Source: Mycobacterium sp. DL592
Lineage (GTDB): Bacteria; Actinomycetota; Actinomycetes; Mycobacteriales; Mycobacteriaceae
DNA length: 64,000 bases
Assembly (NCBI RefSeq): GCF_011694515.1
Contig: NZ_CP050192.1
Span: forward strand, 3,544,172 to 3,608,171
Direction: 5' to 3'
Below the pieces are notes generated by a model. The model worked only from the letters and a program-made list of their open reading frames with translations, was not told the origin of the DNA and ran no database searches. A program made the position numbers and the translations under genes. Every line of letters starts with the position of its first letter. The first letter of the stretch is position 1. This document shows positions 17,356 through 26,741 of this stretch, piece by piece.

Positions 17356-18413
17356 TCTCCGCACGGAGCCGGCTCAGCGCTCTCGGCAGGCGTGTGGATC
17401 TGTCGGCCTGGCTGGGGCCCCGCCAGGGGGTCCCCGACGAGCGCGCTGCCGCCACCCGGAGCCGGCGCCAGGGCATCATCGGCCTGGTCCTCATCGTTGC
17501 GGCACTGGCCGCGACGGCTGCTGCCTACCTCAATCCGAGCGGCCAGTCCGGCTACACCGCCCATCTGACCAACTCCGCCGGCGTTCGAGCCGGTGATCAG
17601 GTGCGCATCGCCGGAATCACGGTCGGCAAGGTGACCGGGGTGCGTCTCGACGGCGCGCTGGTGGAGATGACGTTCGACGTCGACAAGTCGGTGAAGGTCG
17701 GCTCGGATTCCACCCTGGATGTCAAACTGCTCACCCCGCTGGGCGGCCACTATGTCGCTCTGGACCCCAAGGGCGCCATACCGCTGGGCCACAATGTGAT
17801 TCCACCCCAACGGGTCTCACTTCCGTTCGAGGTCAACGACATCATCCAGGCGGCGACACCGGTCATCAAGGAAGTCGACGGCCAGGTCATCCACGACACC
17901 TTCGCCGAAGTCGCCAACGCCGCCGGCAAGTACCCCGACGCGATCCGCAACCTACTGCAGTCGGCCAACGACCTCACCGCATCATTGAGTGGTTCGGCCG
18001 ACGAGTTCCACCGAAGCCTCAGCTTCGTCGCAGATGGCATGGGCGCCATGGTCGCCGGCCGCAAGCAGCTGGTCACCGTCTTCCAGCAGCTCGACATCCT
18101 GAGCAAGGGCTACACCTCCGATTCGGTGGACATCATCGAGTTCTTCGGGCTGGTCAAAGAATTGGCCCGCATCATGGACCGGCTCACGACGGCCTACGCC
18201 CGCGATATGGCGCCGGTCATCAACGGGATCGACGACATCATCGACCACCTGTACGCCCACCCCGATCAGCTCGGCAAGGCCGCCGATGCGATGAACCAGG
18301 CCATGAACATCGTGGTGCCGATGCTCAGCGGCAACGGGGTGGTCATCGATAAAGGCAACCAGCTGGTCCCCGGCCAGGATCTGTGTCTGCCGAACATCAT
18401 GAGGAACTGTTGA
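17352..18413 (+). CDS. mceC: Mce-family protein C
   Basis: A 353-residue Mce subunit. A basic cytosolic tail (about 1-40) leads to an anchor helix (about 42-60), then the MCE domain (about 63-140: AGVRAGDQVRIAGITVGKVT) and a helical tail rich in residues suited to oligomeric coiled coils. It ends in LCLPNIMRNC, with the paired C-terminal cysteines common to McB/C-type members. It overlaps mceB by ATGA; mceD begins one base after its stop. Confidence 0.92.
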   Translation: MISARSRLSALGRRVDLSAWLGPRQGVPDERAAATRSRRQGIIGLVLIVAALAATAAAYLNPSGQSGYTAHLTNSAGVRAGDQVRIAGITVGKVTGVRLDGALVEMTFDVDKSVKVGSDSTLDVKLLTPLGGHYVALDPKGAIPLGHNVIPPQRVSLPFEVNDIIQAATPVIKEVDGQVIHDTFAEVANAAGKYPDAIRNLLQSANDLTASLSGSADEFHRSLSFVADGMGAMVAGRKQLVTVFQQLDILSKGYTSDSVDIIEFFGLVKELARIMDRLTTAYARDMAPVINGIDDIIDHLYAHPDQLGKAADAMNQAMNIVVPMLSGNGVVIDKGNQLVPGQDLCLPNIMRNC

Positions 18414-18414
18414 G

Positions 18415-19581
18415 ATGAAACCGATCTCGGCCCTGCGCGCCCGCCTGCACTCGCCGCTCCGTGTGGCGGCAGCAGTGGCGGTCGTCGCGGTCGTGGCGGT
18501 CGCAGCAGTCACCGGGGCGAAGTTCGCGATGCCCAAGGTGAACAACACCAAGGCGATGTGCGCTGAATTGTCCGACGCCGTCGGGTTGTACGTGGGCAAC
18601 AAGGTCGCCCTGCTGGGTATTGACGTCGGGTCCACGACCTCGATCGAGAACAAGCCCGACCACGTGCAGGTCGACTTCACCGTGCCCGCAGACCTGGACC
18701 TGCCTGCCGACGTCGGGGTGGTCACCTATTCGCAGTCGATCGTCACCGACCGCCACATCGAATTGACCAAGGCCTACACCGGGGGCCCGAAGTTTACCGG
18801 CCCGGAATGTGTCAAGCTCGCCAACACCCGGACTCCGATCAGTGTCAGCGAAACCTTCACCGCCGTCAGCAATCTCGCCGACACCGTGCTGGGCCCGCAC
18901 CCGGGCAAGGACCCCTCGCAGGCACCCGGTGTACAAGCTATCAACGACAGCCTGTCGGCGGCCAGTCGCTCACTCGACGGTACCGGCGCCCAGCTCAACG
19001 AGACCTTGCGCAACCTGGTCACGATGCTGTCCGACCCGTACCGGGCCGACACCGATTACCGGCGGCTGTTCGAGAACAGTGAGATCTTCACCTCGGGCTT
19101 CCTGAAGAACTGGGACACCTTCGCGTCGGTGATCCAGTCGCTGCCCGCGACAGTCGCCCTGATCGAGGCGTTGTCGGACAACATCTCCGCCGCCCTGGCC
19201 AACGTGTCGCATCTGCTGCCGATCCTCGTCGAGGCGTCGACCCGGCTGGCACCGAGGCTGTACCGCAACATCGGCGACAAGCTGGTTCCGTGGATACGCG
19301 ACCTGCTCAATCACCACAACAAGACCATTCTCTCGATGATCAACACCTGGCCCCAGTTCACCAGGTGGTTCACCGATATCTACGAAACATCCTGGGGCAC
19401 ACACAACGTCACCTATATCCCGCCCCAGGTGTCGATCGCGCCGACCCAGGCCGGAGCCATCTGCCAGGTGCTTCAGCAGCGGCACACCCCCGGCGCGGCA
19501 GCCGCGTGCGCGTCCGGAAGTTCTTCGGACCCGGTCACTCTCGGTCTGACCGACCTGATTCTCGGGGCGGCGCTGGGATGA
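18415..19581 (+). CDS. mceD: Mce-family protein D
   Basis: A 388-residue Mce subunit. The anchor helix is an almost pure Ala/Val stretch (about 15-37). The MCE domain follows (about 45-120: VGLYVGNKVALLGIDVGSTT), then a long helical domain and a Ser/Ala-rich tail containing two cysteines. It lies in the usual fourth position. The stop overlaps the start of the lipoprotein mceE gene by four bases. Confidence 0.92.
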   Translation: MKPISALRARLHSPLRVAAAVAVVAVVAVAAVTGAKFAMPKVNNTKAMCAELSDAVGLYVGNKVALLGIDVGSTTSIENKPDHVQVDFTVPADLDLPADVGVVTYSQSIVTDRHIELTKAYTGGPKFTGPECVKLANTRTPISVSETFTAVSNLADTVLGPHPGKDPSQAPGVQAINDSLSAASRSLDGTGAQLNETLRNLVTMLSDPYRADTDYRRLFENSEIFTSGFLKNWDTFASVIQSLPATVALIEALSDNISAALANVSHLLPILVEASTRLAPRLYRNIGDKLVPWIRDLLNHHNKTILSMINTWPQFTRWFTDIYETSWGTHNVTYIPPQVSIAPTQAGAICQVLQQRHTPGAAAACASGSSSDPVTLGLTDLILGAALG

Positions 19582-20624
19582 GGCGGCGTATGGTTCGGAC
19601 CGTCTGTGCGGTACTGGTTGCGTTGGCGGCCACGCTGAGCCCCGGGTGTTCGCTGGATCCAACGCGGTTACCCGTGCCGGGTGCCTACTCGCCTGCCGAC
19701 CCCTACCGGGTGAAGATCGAATTCTCCAGCGCCCTCAACCTTCCCGCCCGGGCCAAGGTCGACACCGGCGGCATCCAGGTCGGCGTGCTCGATCATGTGG
19801 CACTGGACGGGTCGACGGCCGTCGCCCACGTCGACATCGCCGGTGACACCAAGCTCGCCGACAACACCCGCGCCGAACTGCGCCAGGCCACCCCGCTCGG
19901 TGACGTCTACATCGCCCTGCTGCCGCCGGCCAAACCGTCGACGGCGATGCTTCGCAACGGCGACACCATTCCACTGCGCAACACCGCCCCGGCCACCAAC
20001 GTCGAGGACGTGCTGCGCTCGGTGTCCAACCTGATGGCCGGCGGGGCCATCGGCACGTTGCAGGAGGCCGTGGTCGACGCCAACAAGGCGTTCCCCAAGG
20101 ACCCCAACGAGCTGACCCACATTCAGACCACCATCGGCGGAATCCTCAACGACCTGGCCGCCAACCAGGAGACGATGAGCGGAATCCTGTTGAGCCTGGA
20201 GAACATCAGCTCCACCCTGTCGTCCAACACCGCTGTGTTCAACCGGCTGGTCACCGAAGGCCCGTCCAAGCTGGGAGGCCTGTCGGCGGTCACCCTCGGG
20301 ATCCTCAAACTCGTCGCCGACTCCAAGGACCTCGGCAAGCTCGGCGGTGAGGTCATCAACCCGATCACCGGGGACATCATGCAGATGTTGTCCTACATAT
20401 CGCCGTTGGTCGCGACGATGTCCACCGTGGACACCACGGTCCCGGTGATCGCCGACAAGCTCAACGCGCTGGTGCGCGACAAGCTGATTCCGTTCTTCGG
20501 CAAGGGCGGTCCGCGCTACACCATCTCCGAGCTTCGCCCGCCGAGCGGCAACGAGGGTGTCGACCCCGCCGACAAGGCCGACCAGGCGGTCTCGGCCATG
20601 CGGACGATGGGACTGCTGCCGTGA
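19578..20624 (+). CDS. mceE: Mce-family lipoprotein E (LprK/LprN type)
   Basis: A 348-residue lipoprotein member of the Mce complex. The signal peptide ends in a lipobox-like LSPGC, so Cys24 should be lipidated and anchor the protein on the outer face of the membrane. MCE domain at about 45-120 (INLP.R.KVDTGGIQVG-type region), helical domain beyond. The fifth mce position is the normal place for the lipoprotein subunit. ATG 19578 overlaps the mceD stop; the stop overlaps the mceF GTG. Confidence 0.9.
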   Translation: MRRRMVRTVCAVLVALAATLSPGCSLDPTRLPVPGAYSPADPYRVKIEFSSALNLPARAKVDTGGIQVGVLDHVALDGSTAVAHVDIAGDTKLADNTRAELRQATPLGDVYIALLPPAKPSTAMLRNGDTIPLRNTAPATNVEDVLRSVSNLMAGGAIGTLQEAVVDANKAFPKDPNELTHIQTTIGGILNDLAANQETMSGILLSLENISSTLSSNTAVFNRLVTEGPSKLGGLSAVTLGILKLVADSKDLGKLGGEVINPITGDIMQMLSYISPLVATMSTVDTTVPVIADKLNALVRDKLIPFFGKGGPRYTISELRPPSGNEGVDPADKADQAVSAMRTMGLLP

Positions 20625-21592
20625 AGTTCAACGCGCGCACGACCCTGGTGATCCTGGCAGTGATGACGCTGCTCGGCGCGTTGTACATGTCGATCGGGGT
20701 GCTCGACATCAGCCCGACGAAGAAGGTCACCCGGCTGACGTTGCTGCTCAACACCTCCGGTGGTCTGCTGCCCACCTCCGACGTCACCATGCGCGGCATC
20801 AAGATCGGCAGGGTCACCGGGATCCGGACGACGGCCACCGGGCTGGCCGTCTCGATGGACATCGATCAGGTCAACCAGGTCCCCGCCGACAGCGCGATTG
20901 CGGTGGAGAACCTGTCGGCAGCCGGCGAGCAGTACGTCGACTTCAAGCCGAAAATCATTGCGCCCCCCTATCTTTCCGACGGATCGGTGATTCCACCCGA
21001 TCGGGTGGCGCCGATGGTCACCGGCAGTGAACTGCTGACCAAAGCCAACGCACTGATTTCGGCGCTGAACCCCGATGACCTGCGCACCATCGTCACCAAC
21101 GTGTCGCAGGCGCTGGACGGCAACGACGGCACCCTCGACTCCCTGGCCACCACTGCCGGCCTGGCCGCCAAGGTGGTCCGGGACGATAAGCAGATCCTGA
21201 CCACGCTATTCAGCAACATCTCCACGCTGACCACGAATCTGGGCACGCTCAACGCCGGCCAGGTGATCAGTGAGACCGGCACGTTGCTGCCGAAGTCGGT
21301 GCCGGCGTTCCTGCGGCTGGTCAAGGAGTTCGAGAACCTGTCCTACAGCGGGTCGGGCCTGCTGGGGCCCGACGACCCGGGCGGGGTTCTGATCGCCAAG
21401 ATCAGCGAGTACATGGACACGCTGGCCGAACCACTCAGTACGTTCGCCACCGTCCTGCAGCCGGCGGTAGCGCCTCTGCACGACGTCAAGCTCGACGCCG
21501 GGCACTGGCTGGACTTCTGGGAGTCGACCTTCAACGACAACGGCAGCCTGCGGGTGCAACTCAACGTCCCCGAATGGCACCAGGGACAGTGA
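20621..21592 (+). CDS. mceF: Mce-family protein F
   Basis: A 323-residue Mce subunit with an N-terminal anchor (about 7-27), MCE domain (about 35-115: GGLLPTSDVTMRGIKIGRVT) and helical tail. At 323 residues it is shorter than many McF proteins, which often carry a Pro-rich extension; here it ends soon after the helical domain. The GTG start overlaps mceE by four bases. A 28-base gap separates it from the Mce-associated gene. Confidence 0.9.
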   Translation: MKFNARTTLVILAVMTLLGALYMSIGVLDISPTKKVTRLTLLLNTSGGLLPTSDVTMRGIKIGRVTGIRTTATGLAVSMDIDQVNQVPADSAIAVENLSAAGEQYVDFKPKIIAPPYLSDGSVIPPDRVAPMVTGSELLTKANALISALNPDDLRTIVTNVSQALDGNDGTLDSLATTAGLAAKVVRDDKQILTTLFSNISTLTTNLGTLNAGQVISETGTLLPKSVPAFLRLVKEFENLSYSGSGLLGPDDPGGVLIAKISEYMDTLAEPLSTFATVLQPAVAPLHDVKLDAGHWLDFWESTFNDNGSLRVQLNVPEWHQGQ

Positions 21593-21620
21593 CCGACGCA
21601 CTAGCGTAGAAAGAACGGCA

Positions 21621-22307
21621 ATGACTACCTCATCAACCGGCGACGACGACAGCGCCGAGGACACCGAGATCACTCCCCCGACCGACAACGACGGGGTCGA
21701 GGAGCCGACGCCGGCCTTCGCGACTCGACAACCGTGGAAGTGGGTGGCCGTCGTCCTCGCTGCCGTGGCGATCGGCGGAGGCGCATTCGGATTCACCAAG
21801 TATCAGCACGTGAATCATGAACTCGCACAGATACGGCAGTCCCAGGCCGATCGCGACGCGGCCGCCAAGCTTGCCAGGGATTATGCGCTCAAGTCACTGA
21901 CGTACTCCTTCGAAGACCCCGATGCGTTCTTTAAGTCCGTCGAAGACGGTGTGTCGCAACCGCTTAAGGACAAGTACGTCAACGCCACCGACCTGTTGAA
22001 GAGCATCATGCTGCAAGCGCAGGTCAGCTCCTCCGGTGAGGTGCTGGCTACCGATGCGGTGCTCCAGGGTGACGGCACCTATCAGGTGGTGGTGTCGGCG
22101 CACCAGACCACCCGCAATCTGCAGAACCCGACGCCGAAGGTGTCGATCATCCTGTTGCGGGTGACCGTCGCCCGGGCCGGTGACGGATGGCAGGTCACCG
22201 ACATCGGCCCCGAGACCGGCACCCAGCAGGCAACCGAGCAGCAAATCCCCGGCGCCCCGCCACCGCCGGCGCCCGCGCCGCCCGGCAAGCCGGCCCCGAA
22301 AGGGTAG
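21621..22307 (+). CDS. Mce-associated membrane protein (Mas/Mam)
   Basis: A 228-residue protein with an acidic cytosolic tail (1-38), one transmembrane helix (about 40-60), a coiled segment (HELAQIRQSQADRDAAAKLA) and an extracytoplasmic domain similar to NTF2-like Mce-associated proteins (about 75-200), followed by a Pro/Ala-rich end. Such proteins stabilise Mce complexes in M. tuberculosis. It is directly downstream of mceF and 11 bases before the next gene, so it belongs to the operon. Only one typical Mas gene is present; many mce operons have two or more. Confidence 0.85.
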   Translation: MTTSSTGDDDSAEDTEITPPTDNDGVEEPTPAFATRQPWKWVAVVLAAVAIGGGAFGFTKYQHVNHELAQIRQSQADRDAAAKLARDYALKSLTYSFEDPDAFFKSVEDGVSQPLKDKYVNATDLLKSIMLQAQVSSSGEVLATDAVLQGDGTYQVVVSAHQTTRNLQNPTPKVSIILLRVTVARAGDGWQVTDIGPETGTQQATEQQIPGAPPPPAPAPPGKPAPKG

Positions 22308-22318
22308 GTGCACGCGTC

Positions 22319-23089
22319 GTGAAGCGGCTCGCGCTGCCGCTGGCCGCCGCGCTGGTGGTCACCTCGGTTACGTTGTCTCACAACGCAACCGCCGACACCA
22401 TGCTGCCACCGTGCCCGCAGAGCGGTGCGGTGATCACACCGAGCGGCAGGACACCGCAGGTGGATTGCAGCCTGCACTCCGGTGACCTCACGTTCGCCGT
22501 CAACTACTGGACCGCCCCGGAGCTGCCCGCACCCGGGTCGGTGAAGATCACCGTGACCGACCCCAGCGGTGAGGTGGTTCAGACCATCACCGAACTCCTG
22601 GAGCCCTCCAGCCCCGGTGGCGTCGGCTTGGAGGATGTCGATGGCGACGGCCGCGAGGAACTGATCATCCCGATGGGGCAGAACATCTTCAACGGCACCC
22701 CCAACACCCGGTTCTCGGTGTGGCGTGCGCCGGGTGATCGCCGGCACTACGAACGCACCCAGATGGTCGGCCAGGCTGTTTATCCCAGCGGCGACGGATA
22801 CGCGGTGAGCAACGGCGGCGCGTTGACGAGCCGGGACCTCACCTTCTATCTGCCCACCGGGGCCGGATACACGCTCGTCATCGTGATCACCATCGAGGTC
22901 GAGCAGGTCGACCCCGACACCGGCAAGGTGCTGACGGTCAACTGCCGCGCCCACCAGGAAGACGGGCTGCACGCCATCGACATGGACGTCTACCAAGCCG
23001 AGGACACCTTCTGCGCCTCACCGGCGGCGATGGCGATTTGGCCTGGAGCACAACGTTTGTCGCTGCGGCACCGGCCGGCGGGGCGCTGA
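22319..23089 (+). CDS. secreted protein at the end of the mce operon, function unknown
   Basis: A 256-residue exported protein. GTG 22319 has GGTAGGTG upstream; the signal peptide (about 1-27) ends ATA-DT. The body is beta-rich with an EF-hand/FG-GAP-like DVDGDGREELIIP loop (about 105-117) that could bind calcium, and two possible disulphides (Cys pairs near 34 and 47, and near 205 and 232). Being 11 bases after the Mce-associated gene it is probably part of the lipid-import operon, perhaps as an extracytoplasmic partner. I do not recognise a named family. Confidence 0.75.
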   Translation: MKRLALPLAAALVVTSVTLSHNATADTMLPPCPQSGAVITPSGRTPQVDCSLHSGDLTFAVNYWTAPELPAPGSVKITVTDPSGEVVQTITELLEPSSPGGVGLEDVDGDGREELIIPMGQNIFNGTPNTRFSVWRAPGDRRHYERTQMVGQAVYPSGDGYAVSNGGALTSRDLTFYLPTGAGYTLVIVITIEVEQVDPDTGKVLTVNCRAHQEDGLHAIDMDVYQAEDTFCASPAAMAIWPGAQRLSLRHRPAGR

Positions 23090-23090
23090 C

Positions 23091-23462
23091 CTAGGGGGCG
23101 CAGACCGCACGGGCGGCACTGAGATTCTGTCGCGCCGTGGCGAGGTCACTGGCGAGTTGCTCGGGGCTGGCCGGCCGGTAGGGATCGGAGTTGTCGATCT
23201 GCGCAGCCACCATCGTCGAGCGAATCCGCAGGTCCACCGATTCGGGAACGACCAGCCCGTACAGCGGGGACAGTGCATTGCGCAGTTGGCCCGCAACGTA
23301 GAACGGCGTCCCACTTGGCGACACCATGTTCAGCGCAGTCTCGATTCGATCGGCTGCCGGAAGAATGATGTCGCACTCCCAGGCTTCCGCAGCCACCGCG
23401 GGGGCGGCCGTCAGGCACATCGCCAAGGCGGCGAGCGGCACACCGAGAAGTCGTGAATTCAT
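23091..23462 (-). CDS. small secreted protein, function unknown
   Basis: A 123-residue protein with a clear signal peptide (MNSRLLGVPLAALAMCLTAA, cleaved near AVAA-EA) and two cysteines (in WECDI and the terminal AVCAP) that could pair. The mature part is helical. ATG 23462 is chosen because the signal peptide begins there; a longer reading from 23552 adds a polar, non-secretory leader. It is convergent with the mce operon end, one base between stops. No family recognised. Confidence 0.7.
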   Translation of the reverse strand: MNSRLLGVPLAALAMCLTAAPAVAAEAWECDIILPAADRIETALNMVSPSGTPFYVAGQLRNALSPLYGLVVPESVDLRIRSTMVAAQIDNSDPYRPASPEQLASDLATARQNLSAARAVCAP

Positions 23463-23628
23463 CGGCTGCAAGCTTGGCACTGCATCGGCTGATTTGTCCC
23501 GCCTTCGTGCCGATCCCGCGGCACCGCCGAACACAAAATGACGGGCATGCAAATTTGCAGACAGCGCGCGACCTCGCTGCTAGTTTCTGCGTCAACTTTC
23601 ACTGTCACTGCTCCCTGGAGGATGGGCC

Positions 23629-25047
23629 ATGCCGAAGTCGGGAAATCACGGCGCACCCTGGATCACCACGCGGCTGGGAGCGGCCGCGGTGGTGGCGGGA
23701 CTGGCACTGGCGGCCCCGCAGGGCGTCGGCATCGCCCGGGCGGACACCCCTTCCGGAGGCAGCGACTCATCCAGCAGCAGCGCCTCCTCACCGAGATCCG
23801 GCGCGACCGGGGGCTCGGGCCGCCAGGCGCGCCAGGGTGCCACGGCTCCCAAGCCGGCCGCCACCAACGGGCCGCGGGCCGCGGCCGCCTCCGCCGGTGC
23901 GGCGGCAACATCGGCACAGACGCGGGTCGCCTCGGATGCCACTGGGCGCAGCGCACGCACGGCGAGCATCCCGGCCGCCCAACCCGACTCGGCCGCTTCG
24001 GCGTCGCTGACGTCGGCGGCGAACGCCCTTCCCCAGGCAAACGCAGTACCCACCTGGGCGCCGGATTCGATCCTGGCGATCTTCGTGTCCAACGGAACGC
24101 TGTCGCATCCCGACGCGGGGCTATTGATCGGCAATGGGTTCAGCTTTGACGGCATCACCTGCGCGGCGAACACCAAGTGCGATGGCGGCCGAGCCGGCCT
24201 GCTGTTCGGCAACGGCGGGGCGGGATACAACGGTGGGATCGGCGGCAGCGCCGGGCTGATCGGCAACGGCGGTGCGGGCGGCCGCGGATCGAGTGCCGTC
24301 AACGCCGGCACCGGTGGCGACGGCGGCCGGGGCGGGCTGCTGTTCGGCAATGGCGGCGAAGGCGGATCGGCCGCCACGGGCGCCAACGGCGGCGCGGGCG
24401 GCCGCGGCGGATTCTTCTTCGGTGTCGGCGGGCGCGGCGGCATCGGCGGCCCTGGCACAGTCGCGTGCGCGGCATCCGCCTGCTCTGTGACCCTGGTCGG
24501 CGGCTCGGCCGGCGTCGGCGGTCCGGGCGGACTGTTCTTCGGCCGGTCCGGCGTCACCGGGTCGGCGCCGCTGCCGCTCGATTCATGGCTGTTCGTCGGA
24601 TACAACCCGGTTTACCCGGTTGTCACGCCGCCCCCGTGCACGGTGAACTGCAACCAGATCGGCACGGCCGGCCAGGGGCTGAGCTACCCGGACGACAAGG
24701 ACCCGACCAAGCCGTACGCCATCCCGGGCACCGTCGTGCCCAACATCAACCTGCCCGCCGGCACACCGCTGGGACGCTGGGGTTACTCCGGCGGCTCATT
24801 CCTCGCACCGGCGGGAACCCACTATGCGCAACTGTCGCTGCCGCCGGCAAGCCAGGTGGCGCCGTACTTCGAGTACGTCGTCGCCAACCCGGCGAACCTG
24901 CCGCCCGGCCTTCGCATCGAGCAATCCCAGGCCGCCCCATGGTTCGGCCAGCCGGGCGGGGGCATTCAGTACCGAATCACCGACGCGAACAACAACGACG
25001 CTCCGGTGCAGGCACTGCTTGACTCCGGATTCCTCGCGTACAGGTGA
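23629..25047 (+). CDS. secreted PGRS protein with C-terminal TNT toxin (NAD-glycohydrolase) domain
   Basis: A 472-residue protein: signal peptide (1-38, cut near ARA-DT), Ala/Ser-rich stalk (40-140), Gly-rich PGRS module (about 165-310), CxxxC linker (337-341), then a TNT domain (about 350-472). The last aligns with the CpnT toxin of M. tuberculosis: [23 protein letters not shown], and [14 protein letters not shown]383 and Q441 match the arginine and glutamine of LDRFG and WFGQPGG that are thought to be catalytic. TNT hydrolyses NAD+. An export signal plus surface-type repeat suggests delivery to competitors or host. TGGAGGAT lies six bases before ATG 23629, and its stop overlaps the next gene (GTGA), a probable immunity factor. 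Lacks the N-terminal channel domain of CpnT. Confidence 0.85.
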   Translation: MPKSGNHGAPWITTRLGAAAVVAGLALAAPQGVGIARADTPSGGSDSSSSSASSPRSGATGGSGRQARQGATAPKPAATNGPRAAAASAGAAATSAQTRVASDATGRSARTASIPAAQPDSAASASLTSAANALPQANAVPTWAPDSILAIFVSNGTLSHPDAGLLIGNGFSFDGITCAANTKCDGGRAGLLFGNGGAGYNGGIGGSAGLIGNGGAGGRGSSAVNAGTGGDGGRGGLLFGNGGEGGSAATGANGGAGGRGGFFFGVGGRGGIGGPGTVACAASACSVTLVGGSAGVGGPGGLFFGRSGVTGSAPLPLDSWLFVGYNPVYPVVTPPPCTVNCNQIGTAGQGLSYPDDKDPTKPYAIPGTVVPNINLPAGTPLGRWGYSGGSFLAPAGTHYAQLSLPPASQVAPYFEYVVANPANLPPGLRIEQSQAAPWFGQPGGGIQYRITDANNNDAPVQALLDSGFLAYR

Positions 25048-25526
25048 GCGAGATCGCCGACTTTGCGCGGCTGTCACGCAACTGGACGTACTGGTCCGAA
25101 CTGGCTCAGCTGAGCGAACTGTCGGTATCGACGACGTGTGACGATTGCGCAATCCTATTCAGCTCCAACGACTATTCGGTTCACCTTCGGCATGACGGCG
25201 ACTGGTGGTCGGTGGACACGGTGAACGACCGGCGCCAGCGCACCAACGACTCGGCCCGGTTCTCCAGCTACGCGCTGGCCGAAAAGTACCTGGTGTGGAT
25301 CTGGGGGTCGGCGGCGCGCAGCTCCATGCGGGCACCGGTGTTGGGGCCCAAGCTCTACGAACTCGGCTTCAACCCAGATGTCGAGGTGCTGCCGCTGAGC
25401 GAGGGGGTCTACGAACTGCGATCCGCCGAAGGCCGTGCGGTGCTGTCCGAGCCCTACGCAACGATCGTCAGCCGCTTGATCGGAAAGCCGCTGGACGATA
25501 TCGAAACGATGCTGCGCGCGAGCTAG
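25044..25526 (+). CDS. candidate immunity protein for the TNT toxin
   Basis: A 160-residue, probably cytosolic protein without signal peptide. It is Trp-rich near the N-terminus ([20 protein letters not shown]) and looks like an alpha/beta fold. It resembles polymorphic-toxin immunity proteins that sit directly after TNT genes in mycobacteria, possibly the Imm61 family; I am not certain of the family name. The GTG start overlaps the toxin stop by four bases, so toxin and antidote are translationally coupled. The inferred function is to bind and block the TNT domain before export. Confidence 0.7.
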   Translation: MSEIADFARLSRNWTYWSELAQLSELSVSTTCDDCAILFSSNDYSVHLRHDGDWWSVDTVNDRRQRTNDSARFSSYALAEKYLVWIWGSAARSSMRAPVLGPKLYELGFNPDVEVLPLSEGVYELRSAEGRAVLSEPYATIVSRLIGKPLDDIETMLRAS

Positions 25527-25771
25527 GACGAGTGAGCGCTGACGATCGCCTCGTCAGGCTCAACGGACTGATCCGGCTCGTCATCCTGCTCGACCTCCCA
25601 GACGTCATCGTCGTCGTCGACCAGGTCTTCGGCCGCGTCGATGGACATGATGATCGAGAAGGCCTGGGCCAGATTGACCAGCTTGGAGTCGCTTGCTTTC
25701 GGCGCCTGGTCCCTGATCGCCTTCAGCAGTTCTTTCGCGGTTTCTTCGACCAGCTCGTCGAGGTCAGCCAT
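25523..25771 (-). CDS. small acidic protein, function unknown
   Basis: An 82-residue soluble protein with a helical first half (LDELVEETAKELLKAIRDQA; LVNLAQAFSIIMSIDAA) and a very acidic second half containing a run of five Asp. AGGAG is placed seven bases before ATG 25771. It is convergent with the immunity gene, the stops overlapping by four bases. No family recognised; proximity to the toxin pair may be coincidental. Confidence 0.6.
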   Translation of the reverse strand: MADLDELVEETAKELLKAIRDQAPKASDSKLVNLAQAFSIIMSIDAAEDLVDDDDDVWEVEQDDEPDQSVEPDEAIVSAHSS

Positions 25772-26206
25772 GACATGCTCCTGTCGTGATCGTTGACGTC
25801 ACGTGCAACACCGACAGTAGTCCTCGGCTCCACAACCGTTGCCCACCTTTGCCATTCGGCCTTCAACTAGCCAGCGCAGGTTCACGAGAGAACGCACAGG
25901 ACGCCATTCCGTCATCGACTGCCGGGCTCGCAATGCCGTCCGGTCACGAGACCGTCGTCTCGAGTTAAACCACGCCGGGTAGCTTCAGGGCAGCGCCCCG
26001 CATGGCTCGCGGCGATCGGCTGCGGTGGCCGTTTCGTGGTCGCAATCACTCGCCGACAAGATTCACGGCAGCTGGGTGCGGTTCATCAAAACCGATGTGC
26101 CAGATGATGATTGGAAGCCTATTCCTCCGAGGCAGACATCCGGATATCAGGGCCGCGGGTCGACGTAACGTCGACGTGCTCGCTGCCTGGACGTACTGAG
26201 CGCGCG
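25772..26206. other. 435-base stretch without a recognisable gene
   Basis: Short frames on the plus strand here have no conserved-looking protein sequence and no good ribosome binding sites. The region should contain the promoter of the small acidic gene on its left side and the downstream end of the DUF3297 gene on its right. I see no strong repeat or hairpin. Confidence 0.5.
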
Positions 26207-26464
26207 CTATTCAGCGGTGCGGAAGTACGGTTCGACCGTGCCACTGACCTTGACAACCATGGGGTTTCCGCGACGATCCTTCGCGGTGGGCACCTCAACG
26301 CGGACCCAACCCTCGGCCACGTTGTATTCGTGGACGTTGTTCTTCTCGACGCCATTGAAGCGGATACCCACATCGCGGCGGAGCACCTCTTCGCTGTAGA
26401 ACGGGCTGCGCGGATCAATGGAGAGGTGGTTTGGTGGGACGTCTGTGACCTGATCCTCGGACAT
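26207..26464 (-). CDS. DUF3297-family small protein
   Basis: An 85-residue protein matching the DUF3297 pattern: NHLSIDPRSPFYSEEVL, VGIRFNGVEKNNVHEYNVAEG (given here as the core VGIRFNGVEK), WVRVEVP and KDRRGNPMVVKVSGTVEPYF. This family is widespread in proteobacteria and some actinobacteria with no known function. GAAGGCG precedes the ATG. It stands alone on the minus strand. Confidence 0.85.
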   Translation of the reverse strand: MSEDQVTDVPPNHLSIDPRSPFYSEEVLRRDVGIRFNGVEKNNVHEYNVAEGWVRVEVPTAKDRRGNPMVVKVSGTVEPYFRTAE

Positions 26465-26741
26465 GATCGCCTTCGTTGAGTGCTGCGTCTTGACTTGATG
26501 TCCTAGAAATCTACGCGCCGCTGACCGGCGCGACCAAACTCCCCGACCTGATCACTCCGACGAGTTCGACCGCCCCATCAACGTCCCGAAACTGCCCGAG
26601 CTCGACGCAGCAGAGTGACGTGCGACACGCACGAGATCAGATGGCGCGAACACATCGAGGCCTCGATGGTCCCCTTCATCGCGCGGTCATTCGGTATCGA
26701 TCCGCCCGCCTCGGGGCTGCCCGCGCCTACGCACTGAACAA
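26465..26741 (+). pseudogene. possible decayed gene remnants
   Basis: Two adjacent coding-like scraps have typical mycobacterial codon use but no starts. Around 26508-26618 the reading IYAPLTGATKLPDLI changes frame to SDEFDRPINVPKLPELDAAE and stops. From 26624 to 26737 a different frame reads EIRWREHIEASMVPFIARSF, continues to PAPTH and stops. They look like C-terminal ends of lost or frameshifted genes, but I do not recognise the families, so this is a tentative call. Confidence 0.3.
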
